64,000 nt of DNA from Serripes groenlandicus (taxonomy: Eukaryota; Mollusca; Bivalvia; Cardiida; Cardiidae), in NCBI GenBank assembly GCA_031761405.1, contig JASEVX010000001.1, forward strand, positions 195,627,706 through 195,691,705. The letters are read 5' to 3'. The notes under the pieces were generated by a model. That model was given only the letters and a program-made list of their open reading frames with translations. It was not told the origin of the DNA and searched no databases. Each line of letters starts with the position of its first letter. The first letter of the stretch is position 1. Of the stretch, positions 1 to 10,299 are shown piece by piece. Made by a program: the position numbers and the translations under genes.

Positions 1-329
1 TGTTGGTACTGACAGAAAGGTCATGTCACAAGGAATACACATAAGAAATATGGTAGCCGTACCTGTTATGGTTCAAAAGTAATGGCCAAGGTTAAAGTTT
101 TTTTCGAGAATGGCAACATCTAGGTCAAAGGTCAAGGTCGCAAGGTCAAACATTTTGGTACTGACAGAAAGGTAATGTCACAAGGAATACACATGTGAAA
201 TATGGTAGCCGTACCTGTTATGGTTCAAAAGTAGTGGTCAAGGTTAAAGTTTTTTTTGTGCAGACAGACAGAGAGACAGGCCAAAAACTATATGCCCCCC
301 GAATCGGAGATTCCGGGGGGGCATAAAAA
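1..329 (+). repeat. HINE-like element, 3' end only
   Basis: Two copies of a roughly 150-bp unit are visible, each starting near GGTACTGACAGAAAGG (positions 5 and 155). They are followed by a short GACA-rich tract and a terminal hairpin at about 289-326 with arms of C6/G7 flanking GAATC/GATTC. The layout of tandem core, microsatellite and hairpin end matches pearl/Helentron-associated elements of bivalves. The left end lies outside the window. Confidence 0.7.
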
Positions 330-684
330 TAAGGAATCCAAAAAGGAGTTGGAGGGGAATAATGGCAGGAAGTTGGTTAATATTACATTCAAGTTTCATC
401 AAATTCTAGCCGCTAGTTACTGAGAAACGGCTGCGAACGATTATTTTTTAATAAATCAAGGGAAATAACTCTAAGAAAAATTGACTTATCCAAATGAAAA
501 ATGAACGGGCATCATCCCAGTATAGTGGTTCATATTTATTTTAAGTTTCATGAAATTCTACCCGCTAGTTACTGAGAAAATGCAGGTGACGGACGGACGG
601 ACGGAAGGACGGAAGGAAGGAAGGACGGACGGACGGACAACGCCATTTCAATACCCCCCTCCCTATTTCATAGGCGGGGGATAA
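330..684 (+). repeat. HINE-like element with (ACGG)n tract
   Basis: Two diverged core units (shared CCGCTAGTTACTGAGAAA at about 410 and 560) are followed by an ACGG/AAGG microsatellite at about 591-640 and a C/G-run hairpin ending GGGGGATAA at 684. The head is not obvious and may have been cut by the element to its left. Short minus-strand reading frames here are repeat translations. Confidence 0.65.
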
Positions 685-896
685 CAACAAACATACACAG
701 TATTTAAATGCTACGAAGCAGATCAAGACATCTCTCCGAACCAGGAACAAATCATGTTCAGTAATGGGCAGCTAGCATAGAAAGAGATATTGAAGTCATT
801 CAACGTTGCAATTGTAATAATACAATATTGTAATTGTTACAGTCTAAGCCAAACGGAGACCCCCACAGTTCATAAAAACACATAGAAGACTCGCTG
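685..896. other. no gene seen
   Basis: Apparently unique AT-rich sequence. A small dyad around 810-840 (CAATTGTAATAA / TTGTAATTG) is the only structure noted. Confidence 0.5.
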
Positions 897-1128
897 TTCA
901 ACCCTTTCCGATCTACAGACGCATTTTTAAACGCCACTGTTGCAGACGACTTTCGAGAACATTGTGGCAAATGGAAAAATTGCTCATAATGAGCAATGTC
1001 TCGTTTTGCCACAATTGTTTCATCTCTATTCAATAATTATGCTTTCACTTAAAGAGATCTACCGTCGATATGCCTTGATGATCTCAAAGACGTCGGCTGC
1101 AAATTTGTTGTATGGGGGAAGGGTTAAT
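897..1128 (+). mobile_element. TTAA-flanked foldback MITE (family J), full copy
   Basis: The left end CAACCCTTTCC is matched by the right end GGAAGGGTTAA. Inside, the first half (CAGACGACTT, ATTGTGGCAAA, TTGCTCATAATGAGCAA) is complemented by the second (TTTTGCCACAAT, then GTCGGCTGCAAA). This is the first of more than 25 full or partial copies here. The family consensus TTAA|CCCTTTCCC...GGGAAAGGG|TTAA fits a piggyBac-type target and termini; that assignment is an inference. Confidence 0.75.
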
Positions 1129-1309
1129 GTTATGTGGTTATGTGATGAAATATTGAAGATCATACGAAAAGGGACTTTTCACTAGACTCAGTCTAACTTT
1201 CATATAATCAACAAAAAGGCACGTTGTAATTGTGGTAAATCAACATGTTTATAGACGAGCTTTAACTTTTTCTTCTTCTTCTTGTGTGTGTGAGTGTGCC
1301 ATATCTTAC

Positions 1310-1460
1310 GTCAGGGACATAATATTCTCTATGTCCCTGACGCTCGATATGAACTTTATCTGACGAGGTTGGGAGAATTGATAATTGGCGAGACAATTAT
1401 CCTTTCTCACAGCCGAGTCTGATAAAGTTTATGTCGAATGTCAGGGACGTAATATTCTAT
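1310..1460. repeat. foldback structure
   Basis: A 12-bp perfect stem (1310-1321 with 1330-1341, GTCAGGGACATA) sits in a larger imperfect foldback centred near 1389. AACTTTATCTGAC around 1352 pairs with GTCTGATAAAGTTT around 1418, and TCAGGGACRTAATATTCT recurs at 1311 and 1441. It is probably a MITE remnant. No coding potential. Confidence 0.6.
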
Positions 1461-1848
1461 TTATCTTGCATGTAAAATTCTGTTTTCAGGTAAATCTACA
1501 CTCATTTTCACTAGTTTTAAGAAATAGCATTCACAATAACAAAAGCCCATTCATAAATTACGTCACCTAAAATAGAATGACGTCACGCGCGTGCACAAAT
1601 ACGCGCTGAATTATATTGTTTACACACGTCATACGGAAGCTAAAGAGTTCCGACTGAAACAGAAAATCCACAGGAGTCGAAACGTGTCTGTCCGGTTTAG
1701 CCTGCGCGGCATGCTTAGGGTGATCTAAGTCGATACTTTTCGCAGACAAAACAATTAGTTTTCAGAGGAATGGCTGATTTATATTTCAGAAAAGTAGTTC
1801 CAGCGATTACGTCATTTCTAAAAATAAGTAGACTGATAAAGATATAGA
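1461..1848. other. no gene seen
   Basis: Mostly unique sequence. A short piece at about 1690-1715 (GCCTGCGCGGCATGC) resembles the interior of the foldback MITE at 19549-19792. No exon-like reading frame with splice borders was found. Confidence 0.4.
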
Positions 1849-2103
1849 GTTTAATTAACATTGTTTTCATGATACGGGATTTAAGATAAAAACGAGTGCG
1901 CCCGAGTTTTTATATGCAAGAATCTCTTTCACGAGGGATTTAATTACCAAATCATGAAAACAATGTTTATTAAACTATATATTATATACTCGGCGATCAT
2001 TTTCGTTTTTAAACGACAATACCCCTGTGCAGCTCATTTATTTTCAGCTCAGAAGTGGAGAGATCTGAATGACGTAATCTGCCAGTTTTGGAGTGACGTC
2101 ACT
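1849..2103. mobile_element. foldback MITE (family L) plus adjoining repeat M, copy 1
   Basis: A palindromic unit runs from GTTTAATTAACATTGTTTTC to GAAAACAATGTTTATTAAAC (1849-1985), shortened in the middle. About 115 bp of repeat M follows (CGACAATACCCCTGTGCAG, then GTGGAGAGATCTGAATGACG). The L+M pair is directly repeated at 2105-2400. Confidence 0.7.
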
Positions 2104-2104
2104 A

Positions 2105-2280
2105 TATAGAGTTTAATTAACATTGTTTTCATGATACGGGAATTAAATCCCAAGTGGAAGAGATTCTTGCGATATAAAAACGAGTGCGCCATAGCGCACA
2201 AGTTTTTATATGCAAGAATCTCTTTCACGAGGGATTTAATTCCCAAATCATGAAAACAATGTTTATTAAACTATATATTA
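2105..2280. mobile_element. foldback MITE (family L), copy 2
   Basis: A long hairpin of about 175 bp. The left arm reads TTAACATTGTTTTCATGAT, then AGAGATTCTTGCGATATAAA; the right arm carries TTTATATGCAAGAATCTCT and ATCATGAAAACAATGTTTAT. The loop is AT-poor around 2195. Compared with copy 1 the central hairpin is intact. The reading frame through it is a by-product of the palindrome. Confidence 0.75.
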
Positions 2281-2769
2281 TATACTCGTCGATAATTTTC
2301 GTTTTAAAACGACAATACCCCTGTGCAGCTCATTTATTTTTAGCTCAGAAGTGGAGAGATCTGAATGACATAATCTGCCAGTTTTCAGTGACGTCACTAT
2401 ATATATATATACGTGACGTCACCGACAATGTGTACATTGATTGAAATAAACTTGTGTCACGTCGATTCAAGCTTTTATTTGCGGATTTAAAAGTGCAATT
2501 GTGGATTATTTAACGGTTCATCATGGAAATAAAGTGTTAAGTAGTATAAACGGAGCTTAAAAGCGTTTAAAAGAGATTTAAAAAAAAGTAGTTACGAAAA
2601 TCCGGCTACTGAGCTATATCGCACACTAGGCGATATTGCTCAGTAGACAAAAAGCATGTTATAGGTTTTCTCAAGTTGGGAAATCTCTATATTTTATCAT
2701 TCAGTATATAATATATAAGTTTATCATACCAGTAGACATGTAAACAAAAGGTTTATCATACCAGTGTTA

Positions 2770-3208
2770 TATCCTCGAGCATCCGTAATTCGTGAGTGTA
2801 AGGCTTCAAAGTTGAGTAATTAAAAAAAAACAGTTCATATTTAAATTAAGGATAATTTCAAATTAATTGGTTTAAACTATATAAAATCTTTAATTGCTTC
2901 ATTTTTTTTTATTTTTCAACATGTTATGACCTAATGCCCCCTTTTTTTGTGTGTGTGTTGCCTTTATGGAAACTGCAAAGTGACAAAATAATGACGTCAC
3001 GAAAATAGGATAACACTTGTTGAACACATGTGTATACAAGATTTTTTTTTTTTGTGAATTATTAGTTTTCAAAGGAATTTTTGTCCGAAACTTAGCGGAA
3101 ATAAATAAATCTTTCAGATAAGACATGACATTTCGTATCATTCACTAAGCCTTCTGCATATTTTGTCTTTGAAGCCTTACACTCAAGAATTACGGATGCT
3201 CGAGGATA
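2770..3208. mobile_element. MITE with 42-bp terminal inverted repeats
   Basis: The arm 2770-2811 (TATCCTCGAGCATCCGTAAT...) is mirrored at 3167-3208 (...ATTACGGATGCTCGAGGATA) with very few mismatches. The interior is AT-rich with homopolymer runs and no credible gene. It lies inside the long-inverted-repeat element, so it inserted later. Confidence 0.75.
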
Positions 3209-3250
3209 CAACAATCACAATGTGTAAACAAAACTTACCACCAGAAACAG

Positions 3251-3406
3251 GCTATGGCATCAAGCTCCTCCATTTTCCATGGATCAACAACACTCAATGG
3301 AGGGACCTTCAACTTTTACACCAGTCCACCATCTGTTGAAGCACCATGCTCTCCAAGGATGAAATGTAGGCGCATTATGCCACTGAGTGACTCAGACAGT
3401 GACTAG
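3251..3406 (+). CDS. candidate terminal exon, unknown product
   Basis: An acceptor-like AAACAG precedes 3251, and an open frame from ATG 3254 runs 50 codons to TAG at 3404-3406. The product begins MASSSSIFHG and ends IMPLSDSDSD, with an acidic Ser/Asp tail after a basic MKCRR stretch. Base composition is clearly less AT-rich than the flanks, and an AATAAA-type signal lies near 3574. It sits inside a long-inverted-repeat element, so it may be the last exon of that transposon's gene, with upstream exons lost or displaced by the nested MITE. No family is recognised; the start may be an internal methionine. Confidence 0.4.
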   Translation, partial: AMASSSSIFHGSTTLNGGTFNFYTSPPSVEAPCSPRMKCRRIMPLSDSDSD

Positions 3407-5249
3407 AATGTCAAAACTTGTGCCAATATGTAAACACTCCGCTTTCAACACGGCAATTAATTTAACTCACAGTCACATTACGATTTATGGTTATAGAATC
3501 CAGTTCAAACTCGCAGCTTCCAAATGTTATTATTCTATATAAAAAGAACTGCACTAAATTATCAGATTATCATTAATAAAACTCTTAACAACTTATGTAT
3601 ATATGCCTTCAGTTATTCCAATTGTTTACACGAAAACGTGTTTATATGCAGCAAGAAAATATTTCTTTGCTGCAATTGATAAACGCCTCAAGACAAAAAT
3701 AAACTCATCGTTAAACACTTTTAAGCTCCGTTTTCAATACTTAACACTTAATTTCCATGATGAACAGTTAAATAATCCACTATTGCACTTTTAAATCCTC
3801 AAATAAGAGCTTGAATCGACATGACACATTTATTTCAATCAATGTACACATTTGTCGGTGCGCACGTTGTGACGTCAAAACTGGCAGATTACGTCATTTA
3901 GATCTCTCCACTTCTGATCTAAAATAAATGAGCTGCACAGGGGTATTGTCGTTTAATCAAAGCGCTGATGGTATAGGGGGCATATGTAAATTGAAAACAT
4001 ATGGCATAGATCATATGGACAAACATTGTTGAAACAATGAAACAATGACCTTTAAACAAACCAAACCAAAAATGTTTGAAGCAACACATATTGCCTGCCA
4101 ATAACATATATACCTCATTTGTCAAAGTTTTACCCTTTTCTTGTATAAACAAAATATCGAAGGACAAAAGATTGACAAAAAAAACCCGAGCACCTACCCT
4201 TAATTAAAATATTTCTAGTTCAGAAATCACTAAAGATCCACAATGTATATTGTAATCATGCTGATAAATGAAAGACGATCGAAAGCATGATAGAGTTATG
4301 TTTCTTTTGCACTGCACAATTGCAGCTCTGAGTTTCCTATACACCAAGTCTTAAATTGATATATTGGACATATATTGAGACAATAACCGAAGAAATGAAA
4401 ACATTGAGTTTACACCTAAAGAACAGATTAGATTTGACGAAGTACAAATCTTGGGGAAGCACTCATTAACGAAAAAGGGAATTTCACGGAACGCATGTGT
4501 TGCATATAATAAGGGAGAACATTGAAAGACAAAAATATACACACTCCAAACGCAGCATGCTAAATTTATGGTAATGGTGCACTGCAAATCTGTAGGTCAT
4601 AAGTTACATACAAACCAAGTTTGAAATTGATACAATGAAAGTTAATTGAGACAATCGCTGAACTAAATAAGGAAAAATGGAGATAACTGAAAAAACAGAC
4701 CAGAGTTATGTACCTAGTACTTTGCCGTTCTCCTGATCACACGGGTATAATTGTGACCACTTTGAAATAAATCTGCCATACAGTAACAACGTGTTAACCA
4801 ATACATACAATCCATGACGGACGGACGAATGCACATTCAGGCAGACAGCCGGCCGGACGCCGGATTATACCTCCAAGCTTTACAGACGGAGACAACTCAA
4901 GTATTGATTACAGAAGACTGGTTCGATGCGTCAAAACACGTCAGCTTAGATTATGGTATTTGTAAAGTATTTGCAATTTAATTGTATCTCCGAAACGGGA
5001 CCGGACCGTCAAGGTTAATTTTCAAAAACCTATTTAGACTACATTTCTAGTTTATTTGTCAACAGATACATCTAGGACTATATTACACGTTGATGAACGT
5101 TGAGTCTTAAATTAACGCAAATGCATATACATTATAATTTTAGTCCCAAAATCGCTAGAAGCTTCTCAATAATAAAATAAATAATGACCTTGCGGTTATA
5201 ACTCGGATGTGTTGACAAATTCGGCCAAATTTCTTTCCGACGTTTGACA

Positions 5250-5443
5250 AAAGTCAATGCGACATGCGTCATTCGTCTTTCACCAATGGCTAAGTCTATG
5301 TGGAAACGCAGCCAGTTGCTTGGGAAGATTGTTGTGAGGAGTACTGGTTTGAGAAAACCAGGAAATACATTTGTAGGTGAACTGGCCGCCGTGATATGAC
5401 TGAAGAAATGTTAAAAACGGCGTTAAACCCCAATCAATCAATG
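5250..5443 (+). mobile_element. tRNA-derived SINE, copy 1 of SD1
   Basis: The body contains CAGCCAGTTGCTTGGGAAGA, GTACTGGTTTG, GGCCGCCGTGATATGACTGA and GGCGTTAAACC, and ends in a CAAT repeat. The same core occurs in at least seven places in the window. The tRNA-like head of this copy is poorly preserved. Confidence 0.75.
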
Positions 5444-5746
5444 TTGAAATTAACTTATCTATAATTTGTAGATTTAATTTCTATTTCCTAGTAGGGTCTA
5501 CATACAGCGACACATGAGAATATTCAACACAAAACGCGACCTGTTTTACCAACAATTCCCCAGTAGCGGTGAGACCGTTTGTAACATTATTTCATGGCAT
5601 GTATACACAGTAGGACCTCTCTCTTTGGACGAATTATGTTGTAACAAGTTTGTTTACAGTATTCCTTAACCTTGACCACATAGACTAAATATACAGCAAA
5701 CAACATTGAACTAAGGCATAACTATTGACCTGAATTAATAAAAGTA

Positions 5747-7221
5747 CAAGAGAAAGTTGATGCAATGCATCAATGTCGCCGGATATCCATAGTGCAGTTA
5801 TGCATAACACTAACATTATAGTAGTTGAATAAACAGTTATCAACTGAGGGGCATATTGGAACATCAGGGGTGGGGTCAAGTGAAAATGTATCATAACTTA
5901 CATTGTTCTGTCAACGAAGTGAATGATAATTGAAGCCTTTCATTGTTTATGATCAATCTCCATTCCAAAGTAGGTTGACTAGACACACAACCAACTAATT
6001 ATTGATCATAAACAGAAATGGAAATGAGAAATCTTGCCAATCATTAGTCTTAGTATGTATACAGTGCTTTCATTAAGGAATAATTATAAGATTTGTGAAT
6101 TCCACATACACTTTTCAAGATGTTTGTCAGAATATTTGAATTTTATTATTTTTTAATAAAACCACAAAACAGACAATTTAGGAGTTGCATGCAATAGCAC
6201 ATCATTTTACCTTTCCTCTATTAAAGTCAACAGTGGACACCTTTGCAACAATATACTTTTAAAACAATGAGTTAAGGGTTAAATCGCTGAGTTTTCTCTT
6301 TTTCTCAAAATGATATTAGCTTGGCATCCTAATTATATCATACTTTAACAAATGTTGAAATGTAGTCCAATATTTATAAATTAGACCACATTCGAAATAT
6401 AATATCAACTAAACAGTTAAATCTCATTGAAATTGTTGTATAATTTAAACTTAATTTCGAACATAAACTGAGCCCTACAACATGTTAATTTATTTTAATT
6501 CTTTCCTTCCTTTTTTATAATGAAAATAACAAAACTACTCATGTTTTAAAATTATATTATGATGAGCGCCCTTGTGTCAATGCAATGCATAACAATATGC
6601 AGATCGGAAGCAATATGCCTTTAGGGAATTAAATGACACATTTAAAATTGTCAAGGACGAAATAATTTTGTACGAAAGACCCGATTCTTTCTTATTCGCA
6701 GAGGTGTCGTTCTTGAAACTCTCTTTATAGGCAGAGAGTGTTCGTTCAAAGTAATTTTTCTATTAAAATTTACTATTTGTAAGTGAGTGTAAAGAGACGG
6801 CTCTCTGCAAAGGAGATTGATCTACGCAGTTGGTATTCGCGAGTCACGCTTCAAGCAGGTGCGCGTATGTAAACAAATTAGACTGCGACGTAAAGGTTTG
6901 TAGTTATCGCCTTTTGAGTACATGTAGTATATAGTGTAAAAATAAAGTATACCAGTCTAGCTAATAGGGACTGTTTTATCTTCGTAAATAAAACAACAAA
7001 ACATAAATGCGAGTCAAAATAAAGAAACTGAAAATACCTAAAACATCGGAATATTTATTTCATTTTAGATGTGTCATTACTTAGTGTTTTTAAACAAACA
7101 CAATTGTAATATGTTCAAGACATCTAAATGTGTTTCTTTCTAATAATAATCCCTCCTCCCATGTGATTTCCGAAAACCTATTAAAAATAGAAGTCGCGGG
7201 CTTCTGCCCGGCGACTAATGA
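5747..7221 (+). mobile_element. 1.47-kb element E1, defined by an empty site
   Basis: Copy 2 of the duplication reads AATAAAAGTATGATTTTG without interruption. Copy 1 has E1 between the two halves, with TA at 5745-5746 and again at 7222-7223. A diverged inverted copy lies at 45769-48350 and shares the CAAGAGAAAGTTGATG end. The left end carries the dyad TTGATGC/GCATCAA. The right end carries a GC-rich hairpin around 7192-7214. No terminal inverted repeat and no protein are seen, so it is non-autonomous. A hairpin-ended HINE-like class is possible; a deletion in copy 2 is the alternative, but the second genomic copy argues for insertion. Confidence 0.75.
6210..6284 (-). mobile_element. short family J MITE inside E1
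   Basis: About 75 bp bounded by CCTTTCCTCTATTAAAG and GAGTTAAGGGTTAA. The counterpart is at 46637-46714 in the inverted E1 copy, so it was present before E1 copies separated. Confidence 0.5.
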
Positions 7222-7224
7222 TAT

Positions 7225-8010
7225 GATTTTGAATAGTGATGAAAACATTGTGGAAAAAGACAAACTTGTTGATTATCATTCATCTGTTAAGGTTAGTCAA
7301 ATGTGTCTAAAAGGGGCAAAGGTTAAAATAATAACTGTAGACAAATGTTTTCGTTATCTAGGTTATAGAAACAAATTGATTCATGTTTCAAAGCATTGTT
7401 TGAAAAGGAGGAATTGCTCATTGTCAGCAATTGCTCCGTTTGCAAATATACTTTCAACATTTGTTTGTAACTAAGTAGCTATAACGGGAACGGTTCAACC
7501 CTTTCCCGCTTACAGTCGCTTTTTGACGCATGTGCAGCAGACGGCTGCAGAATTGTTTATCATGACCTATTTCCTCTTTTTCCACAAAGGTTTCAACTAT
7601 ATATTTTTCCCCTTGATGTAAGGCAAAATTGCTCGTAATCATTCATCTCTAGCATGTTATTCAAAATGTGTCCGGAAGGGAGAAAGAGGGAAAGAACGTC
7701 CATAGTAAAACGTTTAAATATGAAAAGAATTAATTTGAAACGTGTTTGAAAGCATTGTGTGAAAAGGAGGAATTGCTCATTGTCAGCAATAGCTCCATTT
7801 TCAACAATATTTTTTAAATATTCGAACTGTTATAGTATCACGAAAAGGGTTCCGCTTCCATGGGAAGGATGTAATCATTTTCCGCCTACAGACGCTTACA
7901 GACGCATGTGCAGCAGACGACAATCGAAAACATTGTGACAAAAGGGGAAATTGCTTTTCGTAGGCAATTTCTACTTTTGCCACAATGGTTTCAACTCCTT
8001 TCAATAATTG
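7225..8010. repeat. degenerate family J MITE cluster (SD1 copy 1)
   Basis: Repeated J motifs are visible: GAAAACATTGTGG, AAAAGGAGGAATTGCTCATTG twice, CAACCCTTTCCCGC, GCAGCAGACGACAATCG and TTTTGCCACAATGG. Reading frames of 60-114 codons here are built from these motifs and are shared with copy 2. They are not supported as genes. Confidence 0.6.
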
Positions 8011-8349
8011 TATTTGCAGTGCTTTGCACATTTCTCTATAAGTCGACTGTTGTAAACTAATGGGGTCACAGAACGGTCGACGTTACCTCACACTACTGAC
8101 ATTTAGGTCAACCATAGTTCAGAGTGAGTTTCATTCATAGAAACTATTTTGTCTCATAAATTTATGCAAGCGGAGGGTTTTGTGATTCGGTCGAACCAAT
8201 GAAATCGTTGAAAAGGCAGATTATAACCAATCAAAACTCGATTTTGGTGTAGGTATACACATGTGGACTGCGGTTGCAGCTTTAATCCGACTTTCCGAAA
8301 GCAGCTTCGCTATGAGATAGTGGCGAAACGCCCCTATCCCAAAAACGAA

Positions 8350-8546
8350 AATTATGGCCGAGTATATAATATATAGTTTAATTAACATTGTTTTCATGAT
8401 TTGGGAATTAAATCCCTCGTAAAAGAGATTATTGCGATATAAAAACTCGTGCGCTGTGGCGCCCTCGTTTTTATATCGCAAGAATCTCTACCACTTGGGA
8501 TTTAAATCCCGTATCATGAAAACAATGTTAATTAAACTCTATGTAA
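8350..8546. mobile_element. foldback MITE (family L), copy 3
   Basis: The arms GTTTAATTAACATTGTTTTC and GAAAACAATGTTAATTAAAC enclose complementary halves with AAGAGATT/AAGAATCTC and a GC-rich loop at about 8447-8466. Its outer flank (GAGTATATAATATATAG) matches the outer flank of copies 1 and 2. It begins where SD1 homology stops and is absent at the equivalent edge of copy 2. Confidence 0.75.
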
Positions 8547-8582
8547 TAGGGTTTGACGCCGCTTTCAACACTCTTTCATTTA

Positions 8583-10039
8583 CATCATGACGTTCCCTTG
8601 GTAAGTGAAGAGGCCCGTGATGAGCGGGTCCTGACATCATGACGGTCCCTTGGTAAGTGAACATGCCCGTGATGAGCGGGTCCTGACATCATGACGTTCC
8701 CTTGGTAAGTAAACAGGCCCGTGATGAGCGGGTCCTGACATCATGACGGTCCCTTGGTAAGTGAAGAGGCCCGTGATGAGCGGGTCCTGACATCATGACG
8801 TTCCCTTGGTAAGTGAAGAGGCCCGTGATGAGCGGGTCCTGACATCATGACGTTCCCTTGGTAAGTGAAGAGGCCCGTGATGAGTGGGTCCTGACATCAT
8901 GACGTTCCCTTGGTAAGTGAAGAGGCCCGTGATGAGCGGGTCCTGACATCATGACGTTCCCTTGGTAAGTGAAGAGGCCCGTGATGAGCGGGTCCTGACA
9001 TCATGACGGTCCCTTGGTAAGTGAAGAGGCCCGTGATGAGCGGGTCCTGACATCATGACGTTCCCTTGGTAAGTGAAGAGGCCCGTGATGAGCGGGTCCT
9101 GACATCATGACGGTCCCTTGGTAAGTGAAGAGGCCCGTGATGAGCGGGTCCTGACATCATGACGGTCCCTTGGTAAGTAAACAGGCCCGTGATGAGCGGG
9201 TCCTGACATCATGACGTTCCCTTGGTAAGTAAACAGGCCCGTGATGAGCGGGTCCTGACATCATGACGGTCCCTTGGTAAGTAAACAGGCCCGTGATGAG
9301 CGGGTCCTGACATCATGACGTTCCCTTGGTAAGTAAACAGGCCCGTGATGAGCGGGTCCTGACATCATGACGGTCCCTTGGTAAGTAAACAGGCCCGTGA
9401 TGAGCGGGTCCTGACATCATGACGGTCCCTTGGTAAGTAAACAGGCCCGTGATGAGCGGGTCCTGACATCATGACGGTCCCTTGGTAAGTGAAGAGGCCC
9501 GTGATGAGCGGGTCCTGACATCATGACGGTCCCTTGGTAAGTAAACAGGCCCGTGATGAGCGGGTCCTGACATCATGACGTTCCCTTGGTAAGTAAACAG
9601 GCCCGTGATGAGCGGGTCCTGACATCATGACGGTCCCTTGGTAAGTAAACAGGCCCGTGATGAGCGGGTCCTGACATCATGACGTTCCCTTGGTAAGTAA
9701 ACAGGCCCGTGATGAGCGGGTCCTGACATCATGACGGTCCCTTGGTAAGTGAAGAGGCCCGTGATGAGCGGGTCCTGACATCATGACGGTCCCTTGGTAA
9801 GTAAACAGGCCCGTGATGAGCGGGTCCTGACATCATGACGTTCCCTTGGTAAGTAAACAGGCCCGTGATGAGCGGGTCCTGACATCATGACGTTCCCTTG
9901 GTAAGTGAAGAGGCCCGTGATGAGCGGGTCCTGACATCATGACGGTCCCTTGGTAAGTGAAGAGGCCCGTGATGAGCGGGTCCTGACATCATGACGTTCC
10001 CTTGGTAAGTGAAGAGGCCCGTGATGAGCGGGTCCTGAC
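8583..10039 (+). repeat. 52-bp satellite, about 28 monomers
   Basis: A head-to-tail array of the monomer ATCATGACGKTCCCTTGGTA + AGTRAASAGGCCCGTGATGA + GCGGGTCCTGAC. It varies mainly at two places: GTT/GGT before CCC, and GTGAAGAGG/GTAAACAGG. Copies are otherwise almost identical, which implies recent expansion or homogenisation. A 52-base period is not a multiple of three, so no protein repeat is encoded. The left flank is a SINE-like fragment (GACGCCGCTTTCAACAC). The right flank continues into another SINE (TTTGGGATTTTTCCACACAA). No promoter or gene is associated. Confidence 0.97.
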
Positions 10040-10110
10040 TTTGGGATTTTTCCACACAAGCGGCGCGAGTACTGGTTAAGTACTGGTTAAGTCTCCAGGA
10101 AGTTAAAAAA
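10040..10110 (+). mobile_element. tRNA-type SINE fragment bordering the satellite
   Basis: TTTGGGATTTTTCCACACAA, GTACTGGTTAAG and TCCAGGAAG align in order with 21750-21805 of the better preserved SINE. In that SINE the stretch immediately 5' of this is CCCGTGATGAGCGG, which forms part of the satellite monomer. Confidence 0.65.
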
Positions 10111-10125
10111 CTAACAGCTTTTTAG

Positions 10126-10291
10126 ACTAAAAGAACCCAAGAAGAAACGTCCCCAGTGTATTCAAGAGACATATCGGGTGTCCAAAAAAAGGAAGTTTGA
10201 ACAAGTTTCTAAAAGACTTGACTGGAGACACTGTAACATATCCGTGGCCGAGACGGATTTATATGGGCATGCCTTGTGTTGTGAGTTCTGA
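10126..10291 (+). CDS. weak candidate exon, lysine-rich
   Basis: After CTTTTTAG (acceptor-like) an open frame runs 54 codons from 10127 to TGA 10289-10291. It has two basic clusters (KEPKKKRPQ and SKKRKFEQ) that would suit a nuclear protein, followed by RLDWRHCNISVAETDLYG. The other two forward frames are also open for 25-50 codons, so statistical support is poor. It may be an eroded gene fragment or chance. Confidence 0.2.
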
Positions 10292-10299
10292 ACAAAATT

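Larger units (their letters stand above)
2300..3955. mobile_element. long-inverted-repeat element enclosing an exon-like piece
   Basis: The left arm (about 2303-2590) is repeated in inverted orientation at about 3680-3955. Both start ACGACAATACCCCTGTGCAG and share TGTACATTGATTGAAATAAA, GATTTAAAAGTGCAAT and ACGGAGCTTAAAAG. A TTAA-like tetranucleotide lies at both borders, offset by one base, so a TTAA target duplication is possible. The interior holds a small inverted repeat at about 2600-2645, a nested MITE at 2770-3208 and an exon-like ORF at 3251-3406. It looks like a DNA transposon remnant; TTAA targets occur in piggyBac and Kolobok superfamilies, but no transposase core is seen. Confidence 0.65.
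3956..8345 (+). repeat. segmental duplication SD1, copy 1
   Basis: Nearly identical to 11258-14185 apart from one 1.47-kb insertion (5747-7221) present only here. The left border abuts the long-inverted-repeat element. The right border abuts a family L MITE. The duplicated content includes a SINE at about 5250-5443 and degenerate family J MITE sequence; no gene is seen. Short minus-strand frames at 4351-4587 recur in copy 2 and look like repeat translations. Confidence 0.9.

Noticed and set aside
7130..7474. 114-codon plus-strand frame, with an 83-codon equivalent at 13063-13314
   Set aside because: Composed of family J MITE motifs within SD1. Its shared sequence is explained by duplication, and its start lies inside the E1 element in copy 1 but not in copy 2.
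8583..10039. CRISPR-like array of regular repeats
   Set aside because: There are no distinct spacers; the whole 52-bp period is conserved, so it is a satellite in a eukaryotic genome.
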